Source: CAYMKL01 sp964390805 (GTDB taxonomy: Bacteria > Chloroflexota > Anaerolineae > VGOG01). Taken from it: 27,018 nt of DNA. The notes below the pieces were generated by a model. That model saw only the letters and a program-made list of their open reading frames with translations, was not told where the DNA came from and searched no databases. Below are positions 14,983-23,051 of the stretch, one piece after another; the first letter of the stretch is position 1, and each line of letters starts with the position of its first letter. The position numbers and the translations under genes were made by a program. The DNA lies in the NCBI GenBank assembly GCA_964390805.1, contig CAYMKL010000097.1, forward strand, positions 1 through 27,018, in the 5' to 3' direction.

Positions 14983-16085
14983 TCCGGGTAAAGCCGCTTG
15001 AGCTTAACACGAGCATCCGACGTAGTGAAGCGCCGATTGACTGTGGCTCGCCGCTCGTTGCCTGGTGCTTCCCAGGCCGCAATCTCGCTGCTCAAAGTGT
15101 CCTCGTCGGGAATCCGATCATCAAGGCATTGCTCACACAAGGTGCCGATTTCAATCTCAGCCATATTCAGCCAACTGCCGTTTTGGGGGTGTAGTGAAAC
15201 TCCAGTCGGCCCAGGATGCGCTTGGCCTCTGCTGGCTCAAAGGCCTCGTATAGCGCGGCTGGTGTATGAGTATTGAGATTATCTTCCACCACGATGACAA
15301 CATCAGCTTCTGGGAAGAAATTGTCCACCAGGTATCGCATCGCATGGGCATAGTCAATCTTCGTTCGACGTTCCGTTACCAAGACGTGACGCCACCCTGC
15401 CAAGGGCTGGAAGAAGAAAAAGAGATTACGCGTGCCATTGCGTTTGTATTCGTAATCGTAACGCTCTGGCCGTCCCGGCTTGGCCGGCAGTGGATGGCGC
15501 GTCTCGACAATCAGTTGGACCAGCTTCTCGTCGAAGCAGACCTGTGGTCGTTTGGGGTTGTGGGGCAAGGCGTACACATCCAAAACGTCTTCCATGTGCC
15601 ACACAAACTCAGCGCCGGCGCTGAGAATAACCCATTTCTTCTTCAGCCAGGGCTTGAGACGCTTTTTTCAACTCGCGGCGCACTGTCTCATACGAGATGT
15701 CGTCTACCGCCCTCAGTTCCACCAGCCTATCGGCCAAGAGTTGCAGGGTCCAGCGTTTCCGGCCCGCGGGAGGTTCGCTGCGGGCCAATGTCTCCAGAAG
15801 GGCTTCGCCCTTCTCGTCCAGTTTCTTGTGCGCCCCAGGTCGGCGTCGCTCGTTGAGGGCATTGTTCAGACCGCCCTCAACAAATCGCTAGCGGGTGCGC
15901 TGAACCATCGTTGTGCTGGTATGTAGGGCCTCGGCAATCTCTCCGTCTGACTTGCCTTCGTCGGCTAGCAGCAGGACACGGGCTCGGTTGAGCTTACGCG
16001 CTGAGTGCTCGCCACTCCTAATGAGGGCTAGCAAGGATGTGCGCTCTTCTTCTGTCAGATCGACGATATAGATTTTCTTGGGCAT
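14964..16085 (-). pseudogene. IS630-family transposase, broken by one stop and two frameshifts
   Basis: ATG is at 16085. Residues 1-65 form the N-terminal helix-turn-helix part (VDLTEEERTSLLALIRSGEH...DGEIAEALHTSTTMVQRTR), ended by an in-frame TAG at 15890-15888. The frame then continues RFVEGGLNNALNERRRPGAH...DISYETVRRELKK. A shift at the A6 run near 15661-15668 leads to RLKPWLKKKWVILSAGAEFV and the DDE catalytic core (CFDEKLVQL; VVEDNLNTHTP). A second shift near 15181-15189 leads to GSWLNMAEIEIGTLCEQCL, which carries the final Glu. All catalytic acids are visible, but across three frames plus a stop, so no full enzyme can be made. One shift at an A run might be programmed; the stop and the second shift are decay. 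Confidence 0.88.
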
Positions 16086-16137
16086 TGTTTCCCTCCTGCA
16101 AAGGTAAACTCAACCATAGTTTACCGCAGGAAGGAGT

Positions 16138-16164
16138 TTTATCAAAATCACTGTGATGGAGTAC
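16138..16164 (-). repeat. IS630 terminal inverted repeat, other end
   Basis: Read on the minus strand it begins GTACTCCATCACAGTGATTT, then TGATAAA, with three differences from the other end. Confidence 0.9.
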
Positions 16165-16382
16165 TAGCCGAATCTGCTGTACTGCGTTCCCGTCTGCATG
16201 TCAATGTCTAGCCTACCGTCCTGACGTTTGGCCCTGTTTTGGATTATCACAAACACTCGATTGAGGAATAGTCGCCCTGCAGACACAAATGGTGGACCAG
16301 TGAAGTCCATCCGCCTGCTTGGGTTTGCGAAGTTAGCTGTAATCGTGTATAATTGTAGAATCAGGGATGAAGCTGATAGCAA
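16164..16382 (-). CDS. Possible small protein of unknown function
   Basis: A 72-codon frame begins at TTG 16382, with a strong ribosome site (GAGGAGGTGAG) eight bases upstream. It runs through DFTGPPFVSAGRLFLNRVFV and IIQNRAKRQDGRLDIDMQTG to a TAG that overlaps the IS target site. Rejoining the flanks keeps the same stop codon, so the IS did not truncate it. It resembles no family I know. A plus-strand promoter lies inside it, which argues against it. Confidence 0.3.
   Translation of the reverse strand: MLSASSLILQLYTITANFANPSRRMDFTGPPFVSAGRLFLNRVFVIIQNRAKRQDGRLDIDMQTGTQYSRFG
16325..16353 (+). promoter_or_regulatory. Candidate promoter of the TIR-chaperone operon
   Basis: TTGCGA (16325-16330) and a perfect TATAAT (16348-16353) are 17 bases apart. 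The transcript would begin near 16360 and have a leader of ~310 bases before the TIR gene. No better promoter is visible closer to the gene. Confidence 0.55.
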
Positions 16383-16671
16383 TCATCTCACCTCCTCGGA
16401 ACAGAGAAGACAAGATCAACCTCAATCTGCTTCCACGAATAAAAGGCACTGCTCAACTCAGAGAAGGAGAAGAATCACAACACGGTACAAGATTGGGTGG
16501 GCTTCATGACCTGAGCTAGGTTCCAGATCGTTCGCGTGAACTCAAGCGAAAGAAAACCCATGTGATGAGGCCGGCCAGCTCTGCAAGTCATGATTTGATT
16601 GTGCCAAGCTAACAGGCTTGGCAGCTCAGAATGTGGTTCCAACCCAAGCGTGGTTCGGCGAGGAGTGCACA
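16383..16671 (+). other. Untranslated leader region of the TIR-chaperone operon
   Basis: No credible gene is present. The clearest structure is a perfect hairpin TGCCAAGC (16602-16609) / GCTTGGCA (16616-16623) with no T run after it, about 50 bases before the start codon. Confidence 0.4.
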
Positions 16672-18501
16672 ATGACACGGCGCAATTCGTCCAACGAGAT
16701 CAGCCCGGATACATCCCAGGTTTTCATAAGCTATAGTCATACAGACAGAGAGTTCGCCGATAAGGTAAGAAAACATCTCATGTCGCTCGGGTACAACGTC
16801 TGGATGGATGCTTACGACATCCCACCAGGCAAGCCGTGGGACGACGAGATCGATGAAGCGCTGAGGAACTCAGACGTCATCATCGGCGTAATGACCCCGG
16901 CCAGTGTCGACTCGCGCGAGGTCAAAAACGAGTGGCACTGGGCGCTCAAAGAAGAGAATGTCGAACTCCTTCTCTTGCTGCTCGAGAAGTGCGAGGTTCA
17001 ATACCGTTACGATCGTGTCCAGCGCATTGATTTCACAACTGCGGACAAGAGGTCCGCATACACCCAACTGGAACACGCCTTGGCGGCCTACCGCAAAGAC
17101 GAGGTCGAAACCCGAACCCCTCCTCCACCGAACGGTGAACTCATCCTCATACAGCGCTTCCATCCTAGTTCCTCCCCGGACTGGATGGACTTTGTGCAAG
17201 AAGGAGAGCAGTTCTGGACATCGAACGGCGAGCAGGTCGAAATATTCGCCAGACATTCGCCTCATCCCGTCGACAAGTGGGTATTGCCCAATATCCGCTG
17301 GAAACAGATCTTTCCCCAGCGATGGCGGGGACGTGTCCTTTGCTCTGACTGGGACGGATCGCTGTATGCCTTCGATAATCAGACGGACAGCCAGAGCCAG
17401 GTCATCTACAGCGCCCGATACGACGACCTACCCATTCACCGGATAGCCGTCGGCTCCTCAGGGCAGTTGGTCGCCGCAACGTGGGACGGAAAGCTCCTGG
17501 CCTGGGATGCAGAGGGCAACATGATCTTGGAGCCTCGGGTGGCCGCCATTCCGCACTTACCGCTCCATCTCTTGTCCTGCGGTCAAGACAGGATCGTAGT
17601 GGCCGACCAGGCCCGCACCATATGGCTCTTCGACCACTTGGGGCAACTGGTCTGGCGCTGGCAGGCTGATGGTGCAATTGACACCATGTGGGCTTGGGAA
17701 GACCAGGACTGTGGCGAAGCTGCAAACCTGACCTTCTTCCTACTCCTCGACTGCTGCCAGGTGGCGCGCATACGAGCTGGTGAGCAACAGGCCAAGGAAA
17801 ACTTGCCGAGCAGCGTGACCACGCTGGCCCGTCTCGAGGACAGACAGGGCGAGCGTTGGGTGGTGCTGGCCTTTGAGGACCGCACCCTGGCGTGGCTGTC
17901 CTGCTTTCCCTTCCGGTTGTTCTCCAGTTCGACCCTGCATTTGGACTGGGACGTCCAGCAACTGATCGCGGTACGTGATCCGCAGCGTCCGAAGGACCTG
18001 ATCGCGATGGGACTGAATCGGAACGGGCAGCTGTTCACGCTCGAAAACCAGAAGCACAAGCTTTACTCCACGCCGCCGATCCGCTCTTTGAGGGTCGACC
18101 CGTCGGGACGTTTCATGTTCTGGATCCTGCCGGACAGGATCGAAATGTATCGCAATCCGGCGGTTCTGGCGACATCATGTGAGGTCACTGTGAGCGGCGT
18201 CGAGGGAACGCTCCTCGTGGGCGAATATCGAAAGATTAGCCTCGATCTCACGAACAGCGGTGCCGTCCCCATCTCGCGAATCACTGCCAAACTCCGCGGC
18301 AAGGGGCGCATACTCCCTTCTAAGGAAGTGACAAAACAGGGGATGTTTTTGCCTGGCGACCATATTTTCATCGCCTTTTCAATTCAGGCAATCGCAGCCG
18401 GGAGCCTGGAAGTGACGCTGGAGGTCACCATGGAAGACGAGGCCGGCCCGCCTCCGTCACATATGTATTTGGACCTTCTGGTTGAATCAACGAAGTCCTG
18501 A
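16672..18501 (+). CDS. TIR-domain protein with beta-propeller and C-terminal Ig-like domain
   Basis: The protein is 609 aa. ATG 16672 is chosen because GAGGAG lies seven bases upstream. Residues ~15-125 are a TIR domain: VFISYSHTDREFADKVRKHL, GYNVWMDAYDIPPGKPWDDE, SDVIIGVMTPASVDSREVKN, then EWHWAL. Glu87 lies where active TIR NADases carry the catalytic Glu, so NAD+ hydrolysis is plausible. Residues ~150-500 show beta-propeller (WD/PQQ-like) blades: GRVLCSDWDGSLYAFD, GQLVAATWDGKLLAWDAEGN, DRIVVADQARTIWLFDHLGQ, LIAMGLNRNGQLFTLENQ. Residues ~505-605 look like an Ig-like beta-sandwich (GEYRKISLDLTNSGAVPISR). There are no membrane segments, so it is cytosolic. It is the first gene of the operon; the next starts 11 bases after its stop. 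By analogy the propeller would sense or bind a partner and the TIR domain would act as effector. Confidence 0.85.
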   Translation: MTRRNSSNEISPDTSQVFISYSHTDREFADKVRKHLMSLGYNVWMDAYDIPPGKPWDDEIDEALRNSDVIIGVMTPASVDSREVKNEWHWALKEENVELLLLLLEKCEVQYRYDRVQRIDFTTADKRSAYTQLEHALAAYRKDEVETRTPPPPNGELILIQRFHPSSSPDWMDFVQEGEQFWTSNGEQVEIFARHSPHPVDKWVLPNIRWKQIFPQRWRGRVLCSDWDGSLYAFDNQTDSQSQVIYSARYDDLPIHRIAVGSSGQLVAATWDGKLLAWDAEGNMILEPRVAAIPHLPLHLLSCGQDRIVVADQARTIWLFDHLGQLVWRWQADGAIDTMWAWEDQDCGEAANLTFFLLLDCCQVARIRAGEQQAKENLPSSVTTLARLEDRQGERWVVLAFEDRTLAWLSCFPFRLFSSSTLHLDWDVQQLIAVRDPQRPKDLIAMGLNRNGQLFTLENQKHKLYSTPPIRSLRVDPSGRFMFWILPDRIEMYRNPAVLATSCEVTVSGVEGTLLVGEYRKISLDLTNSGAVPISRITAKLRGKGRILPSKEVTKQGMFLPGDHIFIAFSIQAIAAGSLEVTLEVTMEDEAGPPPSHMYLDLLVESTKS

Positions 18502-18512
18502 GAGGGTGCAAC

Positions 18513-20588
18513 ATGGAACACCTGGTAGTTGAACAGCACGATGCGTGGACACGCCGACGCCTCATGGCCCGCTTCCGCGACTACTTCGACAACGGGTACC
18601 GAGACCCTGAGCTGCTTTACCTGGGTGGGCGGTACGCGATGTCTCTGGGCATGAACCAAGAAGCCCTGAGGTTCCTGGGGCCTCTGGGAAAGATGCTCTG
18701 GCAGGCCGACGGGCCGTCGCCTGCCTACGCACCGGTTGGCCTGCTTCTGCTCTCCATCTTGGAGGAGGAGCAGGCGCGCGACCGGGCCCGGACGGGCCTG
18801 GAGAAGCTGGCTGAGACCAACAAGGCGCTCGCCGACATGCTGCCCCGGATCCCCAGGGGCCTCAGGCTAGCAGGCGCTGGCGATGGGGTGGATCTCGCAG
18901 CCCGTCCAGCCTTGGCGCAGATGGTCCTCGAACTCGAACGCCTGTCGGAGCAGGCTCGCGGTCACTACGTCGAGCAGGAGCTGGACGAGGCCCGAGAGGT
19001 ATTGGAGTTGATGCTCCTGTTGGACGGCGACCAGCCCGATGTGCTGCGGAACCTCGTCACGGTGACGGCTGAGCAACAGGATACTGAGGCCTACGAACGG
19101 TATTGGCGACGCTACGTCAAGGTTCTTCTGTGGCGGATGGTACGTGGAGATGACGTCGATGCAGCTTGGCAGGACCTGACGCGCTTCTACGTACGGGTCG
19201 CCGACGCAACCGACAGTCAGTTGGACCGGGCACCGGACGACGTGCAGAATCTGATTACGTGTCCCGGCTTCTTACCACGGTGGTTGGAGGCACATGCCGG
19301 ACTGGTGTGGCTCGAGTCGGCCCCCAAGACCCATCGCATCCTGCAGACCGGCCTGAACCCAACGCAACTGGAGCGCGGCGAGAGGGGCAAGCTGGCGCTC
19401 ATGCGCTATTGGTTTCATCTCTTCTACCCCGCGTTCTCGATCCTCCTCAACCTGGGCAGCAACGTCGGGATGGAATTGGTTCTGCCCTCGGCCGAAGCCC
19501 AGCTCCAGCTCTACTTTGATCCGGCAGAAAGGCTGCTGAAGCGTTTTTTAGAGTGGTACCGGTTTGGCTTTGGTCTGAAAAGGCAGGCGTCCAAGGAGGG
19601 GAAAGAACAGCCGGAGTTGGTCCACGACGACCATGCCGAGAACATCGTGGCCCTAGCCGGGTGTGTGGCTCGCATTCCGGCCGAGTGCTATACCCAGGAG
19701 CTGGACAAGAAGTTGGCCGAGGACAGGGAGCGGGATCCCGAACCCAAGACCCTACGCCAGAGCCTTCAGAATGCATGCAGCGTGCCCTTCTTCGAGTTTC
19801 GTCTGAGAAAGTTTCTTGAGGATGATGAGGATGGCGAACCTGACTGGCGGGGGCTGGTCGACCACTTTGGCGATCCGGATACCACTGACTGGCTCAGCCC
19901 GACGATTCGCATGTTCCTGGCCCTGGCCTACTGCCAGACCGAGCGCCCGTTTGAAGGCCTCGAAGTGGCGTGTCGAGCAGTGCCCGAGATCCCGGCTGGT
20001 GGCCTCAACCCGCCTGACGAGCCCGAAGAAGCGACACAGAACTACGGGTTGTGGCAGAGCGTACTGAACGCCAACATCAGCCATGCCCTCCACGCCGAGG
20101 AGAAGCCGAAGGTTCCCCCTGGTTTGCGGGTGAAGCGGGGGGCGTCGCCAGCCGAGGCTTGGGTGGCGGTGATCAAGCACGAGATCAACCAGATGGAGGA
20201 GGGTGAGCATGGGACGGCGGTCAAGAAGGCAGCCGTGGACAAGATCGACGAGGCCTACACGCAGCAAGTGCTGGTTAAGGGGGCAATCGAAAAGTCCCAG
20301 GAACTGGTCGAGAAACACGACTTTGCCGGGGCGCGGCGGGCCATCCGGGAGTTGCCAGACAAGCCCTTGGAGCTGAAGAAACTGAAAGCCAATCTGCTCT
20401 CGCAGATCGACGGCGTGGAGCAGGAGTACCAGCAACTCGATTGGAAGATAGACGAACTGGAGCGCAAGCTGGAGCGACGCGGTGTCAACATGACGAGGAT
20501 TGATCTGCTGGCGCAGCTGAACGACGTGGACAAGAGCAACAAGCCGCAATACCATGCGTTGTTGCAAGCCATCGATCAGCAGCTCTAG
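18513..20588 (+). CDS. Large helical-repeat protein of unknown function
   Basis: The protein is 691 aa, soluble and almost wholly helical, and I do not recognise the family. GAGAGGG precedes ATG 18513. The N-terminal part has TPR-like pairs (YRDPELLYLGGRYAMSLGMN, then QEALRFLGPLGKMLW; EQELDEAREVLELMLLLDGD). The middle (~200-450) is rich in Trp/Leu/Arg with no known motif. The last ~150 residues are charged and heptad-like (AIEKSQELVEKHDFAGARRA; EYQQLDWKIDELERKLERRG), consistent with a coiled coil for assembly. Its position, 11 bases after the TIR gene and before the J/GrpE/Hsp70 genes, suggests a scaffold or a client-binding partner of the chaperone module. Confidence 0.75.
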   Translation: MEHLVVEQHDAWTRRRLMARFRDYFDNGYRDPELLYLGGRYAMSLGMNQEALRFLGPLGKMLWQADGPSPAYAPVGLLLLSILEEEQARDRARTGLEKLAETNKALADMLPRIPRGLRLAGAGDGVDLAARPALAQMVLELERLSEQARGHYVEQELDEAREVLELMLLLDGDQPDVLRNLVTVTAEQQDTEAYERYWRRYVKVLLWRMVRGDDVDAAWQDLTRFYVRVADATDSQLDRAPDDVQNLITCPGFLPRWLEAHAGLVWLESAPKTHRILQTGLNPTQLERGERGKLALMRYWFHLFYPAFSILLNLGSNVGMELVLPSAEAQLQLYFDPAERLLKRFLEWYRFGFGLKRQASKEGKEQPELVHDDHAENIVALAGCVARIPAECYTQELDKKLAEDRERDPEPKTLRQSLQNACSVPFFEFRLRKFLEDDEDGEPDWRGLVDHFGDPDTTDWLSPTIRMFLALAYCQTERPFEGLEVACRAVPEIPAGGLNPPDEPEEATQNYGLWQSVLNANISHALHAEEKPKVPPGLRVKRGASPAEAWVAVIKHEINQMEEGEHGTAVKKAAVDKIDEAYTQQVLVKGAIEKSQELVEKHDFAGARRAIRELPDKPLELKKLKANLLSQIDGVEQEYQQLDWKIDELERKLERRGVNMTRIDLLAQLNDVDKSNKPQYHALLQAIDQQL

Positions 20589-20702
20589 CTGGGGAAGGAT
20601 GATGGGGAGTTCGTGGCAGCGCCTTGAGTTATCAACGACTGGACACGTTGCTACGAGCCGTGACTGTCACGGTTGCGGTCGTGACTGCGAGGATGGTGGA
20701 TT

Positions 20703-22019
20703 ATGGTAGAAAGACCCTCTCTCCTGGGTTACTACTTTGTCCCATTGGGCCGTGAGCCAGGCGGATACCTGGAGATTCTAGGTCTCCCGCCCACAGCCAC
20801 TGAGAAGCAAGCCAAGAGTCGGTACTCTCAGTACCTGCGCCGCCTTGACGAAGAGGGGCGGGAGAAACGCAGACTCCCAAAGGCGCAGTTGGAATATGGC
20901 AAGCTGGAGGTCCGGCTGGACAAGGGCGAGATTATTCAGGAGAAGTTCAAAGAAGATCTTGAGGAAATCGTGACCTCTCTGCTCCCCTCGGAGATCACGG
21001 CCAAGCTCCGGTACAAGAAACTGAAGGCCGAGTGCGAGGCCGGGCAACTGACCAAGAGTAAGCGTGGGAAGCGACTCGACAAGATCCTGGGGCCGATTGG
21101 GAGCAGCGATCTGCTCTACAAGTACCGGGATGGGGAGATAACCCGGAAGGAGTACGAGGACGAACGTGCAACTCTCATCGCCCGGCTTGAGGAGAGCGCT
21201 CTGACCGCGGAGGAGATCCAGGCCCAGCGGGATGCTGTACTAATTCAGTTGCAGGGCAGCCAGATCACCCAGGAGGAGTTCGCCGCGCTGGAGAGGCAGT
21301 GGCAGGAGGAAAAGGCGGAGAAGAAGACGCACCTGAACAGCCTCAAGAAGCCGTACGATGCCCGGATCGCCCAGAAGCGCGAGTGTGAGACCAAGGGCTT
21401 TGTGTACGACGACACAGTGTGGCTGGATATGTGGTATCAGGAGGCGGGGACCGACGAACTGGACGCGTCCTCTGGATCGCTCCACCCGACAGCAGCCGCC
21501 GCGGAACGTGGACCAGGGCCAGTAGCTGCCCTTGAGGAAGTCGTGGGCACGGCTGATGAGCTCTGGTCTGGGCTGCGAGGCACCAATCGGGCCTATTGGC
21601 AGGAGAAGGTGCGCACCTGGGGCGGCGAGATCCAACAGATGGGGCCTTCGTTTGATCTCGAGAGGGCCGAGGCCCGGGCAGGGGCCCACGGGCAACCGGT
21701 CGAGCCAGAGTTCCCCAGCCTGGCTGAGCCCTTTCCTCTGGCCATCGGTCGTCTCGAGAAAGAGGAGGTGGAAGAGGTCGCCGTGCGGCCCCAGCGAGTG
21801 GGGGAGCGACGGGAGCTCGACCTGGACCTCCTACTGGCAGCCGCGCTGGGTGATCTGGCACGACGCGCACCCATTGAGAAGGCTCCACCCACAGCGGCAC
21901 CACGCCCGAGCCAGCGTCCGGCCCGGCCCGCTATGGACAGAACCGAGCAGCAGCGTAGGGCTGAGGAATTCAGAGAGTTCCTGGAAGCGTTGGCCGAGAT
22001 AGCGAAAAAGAAGAAGTAG
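20703..22019 (+). CDS. J-domain-like protein lacking HPD, with four SHOCT-like repeats
   Basis: The protein is 438 aa. Residues ~20-48 (GGYLEILGLPPTATEKQAKS, RYSQYLRRL) match helices I-II of a J domain ('YxxLGLxxxAxxxxIkxAYrxL'), but the HPD tripeptide that stimulates Hsp70 ATPase is absent; the sequence there is DEEGREKRR. Four similar ~25-residue helical units follow: RLDKGEIIQEKFKEDLEEI (~71-90), ECEAGQLTKSKRGKRLDKI (~110-128), YRDGEITRKEYEDERATLIA (~141-160) and LQGSQITQEEFAALERQW (~183-200), resembling SHOCT modules. Then come a linker and a Lys-rich tail. ATG 20703 is preceded only by a weak ribosome site. A perfect hairpin CCGTGA-CTG-TCACGG (20658-20672) lies in the 114-base gap upstream. 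It probably acts as the dedicated co-chaperone of the Hsp70 two genes on, perhaps binding without triggering hydrolysis. Confidence 0.75.
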   Translation: MVERPSLLGYYFVPLGREPGGYLEILGLPPTATEKQAKSRYSQYLRRLDEEGREKRRLPKAQLEYGKLEVRLDKGEIIQEKFKEDLEEIVTSLLPSEITAKLRYKKLKAECEAGQLTKSKRGKRLDKILGPIGSSDLLYKYRDGEITRKEYEDERATLIARLEESALTAEEIQAQRDAVLIQLQGSQITQEEFAALERQWQEEKAEKKTHLNSLKKPYDARIAQKRECETKGFVYDDTVWLDMWYQEAGTDELDASSGSLHPTAAAAERGPGPVAALEEVVGTADELWSGLRGTNRAYWQEKVRTWGGEIQQMGPSFDLERAEARAGAHGQPVEPEFPSLAEPFPLAIGRLEKEEVEEVAVRPQRVGERRELDLDLLLAAALGDLARRAPIEKAPPTAAPRPSQRPARPAMDRTEQQRRAEEFREFLEALAEIAKKKK

Positions 22020-22067
22020 GTGTTCTGCCAGGTGTAGCGAGCATCGCGCTGTTCCAGAGGAGGGCAA

Positions 22068-22928
22068 ATGACCATGGATGACCTAGGGGAGAAAGTGAAC
22101 CAGAGGAGCGAGGTGAAGTCGCCCGGCTCAGAAGTGACCAGCCAAGAGGCTGGTGTGAAGGTGACGGGCGAACCGGTTGAGGATCAGCCGGCACACGGGA
22201 AAAGAAGTGAGGTCTCCAGCGGGGCGGTTGGGGAGGAGGCCACAGAAAAGTTGGCGACCGCCGAAGAGGAGGTGGCCATGGAGGAAGCGGCGGAGCCGCC
22301 CCGGAGGTCGGCCGAAGAGGCTGTTGCCCAAGAGACGGCGCAGGCAGCCCCGTCCGCCCTCACCGACGACCAAATCAACCACATCCGGCTAGAGTTGTTG
22401 GGTCGTGTCCGAAACCTGGAGGCCCAGAACCAGTTCTTCCTCCAGCAGGTGACCTACCTCTTGCAGGCTGTGAACCACCACAGTGGCGCCCTGCAAGAGA
22501 GCGAGAACCTCCTGCGGATGGAACTCAAGCGCTTCCAGACGGGTGGCCCGCAACGTGCCATGGCTTCCATATTTCACAAGCTGTTCCGCGACCTGCTCAA
22601 GGTGATGAACCAACTGGACGGGCTCGTGGGCCTGGGCGACACCGGCGAGCGGACCGAGGAGGAACAGGCCTGGGTCGAGGCCCTGAAGATGTTGCACGGC
22701 CAGTTGGAGTTCATCCTGACCGAATGGGGCTGTGTACCAATGGTAGTCGAACCCTTCGTGACGCAGTTTGATCCGGCGTTTCACGAGGCGGTGCCGGTTA
22801 AGGAGGGGGGGGCGACCCACGACGCATCGGGCGAGCCCATTCCCGAGGATACCATCGTCAAGGTGGAGCAGCGCGGTTGGATGATGCAGGACACCGTCTT
22901 GCAGTTCCCGCAAGTGGTGGTGCGTTGA
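22068..22928 (+). CDS. GrpE-like nucleotide exchange factor
   Basis: The protein is 286 aa; GAGGAGGG lies just before ATG 22068. Residues 1-~98 are a low-complexity Glu/Ala-rich region, probably disordered. Residues ~100-215 are the long dimerising helices (IRLELLGRVRNLEAQNQFFL). The C-terminal ~66 residues carry the diagnostic GrpE beta-domain: EWGCVPMVVEPFVTQFDPAF, then HEAV, then EDTIVKVEQRGWMMQDTVLQ. The FDPxxHEAV and QRGW signatures are the surface that opens the Hsp70 nucleotide cleft. It is longer and more divergent than housekeeping GrpE (~200 aa) and sits immediately before its Hsp70, so it is probably specialised for it. Confidence 0.85.
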   Translation: MTMDDLGEKVNQRSEVKSPGSEVTSQEAGVKVTGEPVEDQPAHGKRSEVSSGAVGEEATEKLATAEEEVAMEEAAEPPRRSAEEAVAQETAQAAPSALTDDQINHIRLELLGRVRNLEAQNQFFLQQVTYLLQAVNHHSGALQESENLLRMELKRFQTGGPQRAMASIFHKLFRDLLKVMNQLDGLVGLGDTGERTEEEQAWVEALKMLHGQLEFILTEWGCVPMVVEPFVTQFDPAFHEAVPVKEGGATHDASGEPIPEDTIVKVEQRGWMMQDTVLQFPQVVVR

Positions 22929-22941
22929 CGGAGCGACTGAG

Positions 22942-22981
22942 GTCACCACTGCGATCCATAGTTCCCTCAGGAGGTGGTGAC
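22942..22981 (+). promoter_or_regulatory. Inverted repeat overlapping a ribosome site upstream of dnaK
   Basis: GTCACCAC (22942-22949) is complementary to GTGGTGAC (22974-22981), which overlaps AGGAGGTGG. Folding would hide the ribosome site of the tiny frame at 22985. Confidence 0.4.
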
Positions 22982-22984
22982 ACC

Positions 22985-23050
22985 TTGGTGGTGGTTCGAA
23001 CCAGGGCGAGAGTGAAGCGATTCTTGGATAACTATCTACAGGAGGTGTGA
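22985..23050 (+). CDS. Possible 21-residue leader peptide before the Hsp70 gene
   Basis: The TTG start is ten bases after AGGAGG, and 21 codons end in FLDNYLQEV; the stop lies two bases before the dnaK ATG. The dnaK ribosome site (AGGAGG) is inside its last codons, so translation could be coupled. It may also be chance. Confidence 0.25.
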   Translation: MVVVRTRARVKRFLDNYLQEV

Positions 23051-23051
23051 T

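Larger units (their letters stand above)
14956..16164 (-). mobile_element. IS630-family insertion sequence (degenerate)
   Basis: The element is about 1.21 kb, bounded by terminal inverted repeats and flanked by a duplicated TA (14954-14955 and 16165-16166), the IS630/mariner hallmark. Joining the flanks restores TCCTAGCC, so the target was CTAG. The transposase lies on the minus strand, preceded by a GGTAAACT/AGTTTACC palindrome (16103-16125) and an AGGAGGG ribosome site. The element is probably immobile unless supplied with transposase in trans. Confidence 0.92.

Noticed and set aside
15661..15668. Programmed frameshift producing an active IS630 transposase
   Set aside because: A shift at the A6 run alone would not help, because an in-frame TAG at 15890-15888 and a second shift near 15185 also break the protein.
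19752..20567. Long minus-strand open frame inside the helical-repeat gene
   Set aside because: It is a GC-rich mirror of a well-supported plus-strand gene, with no ribosome site or recognisable domain.
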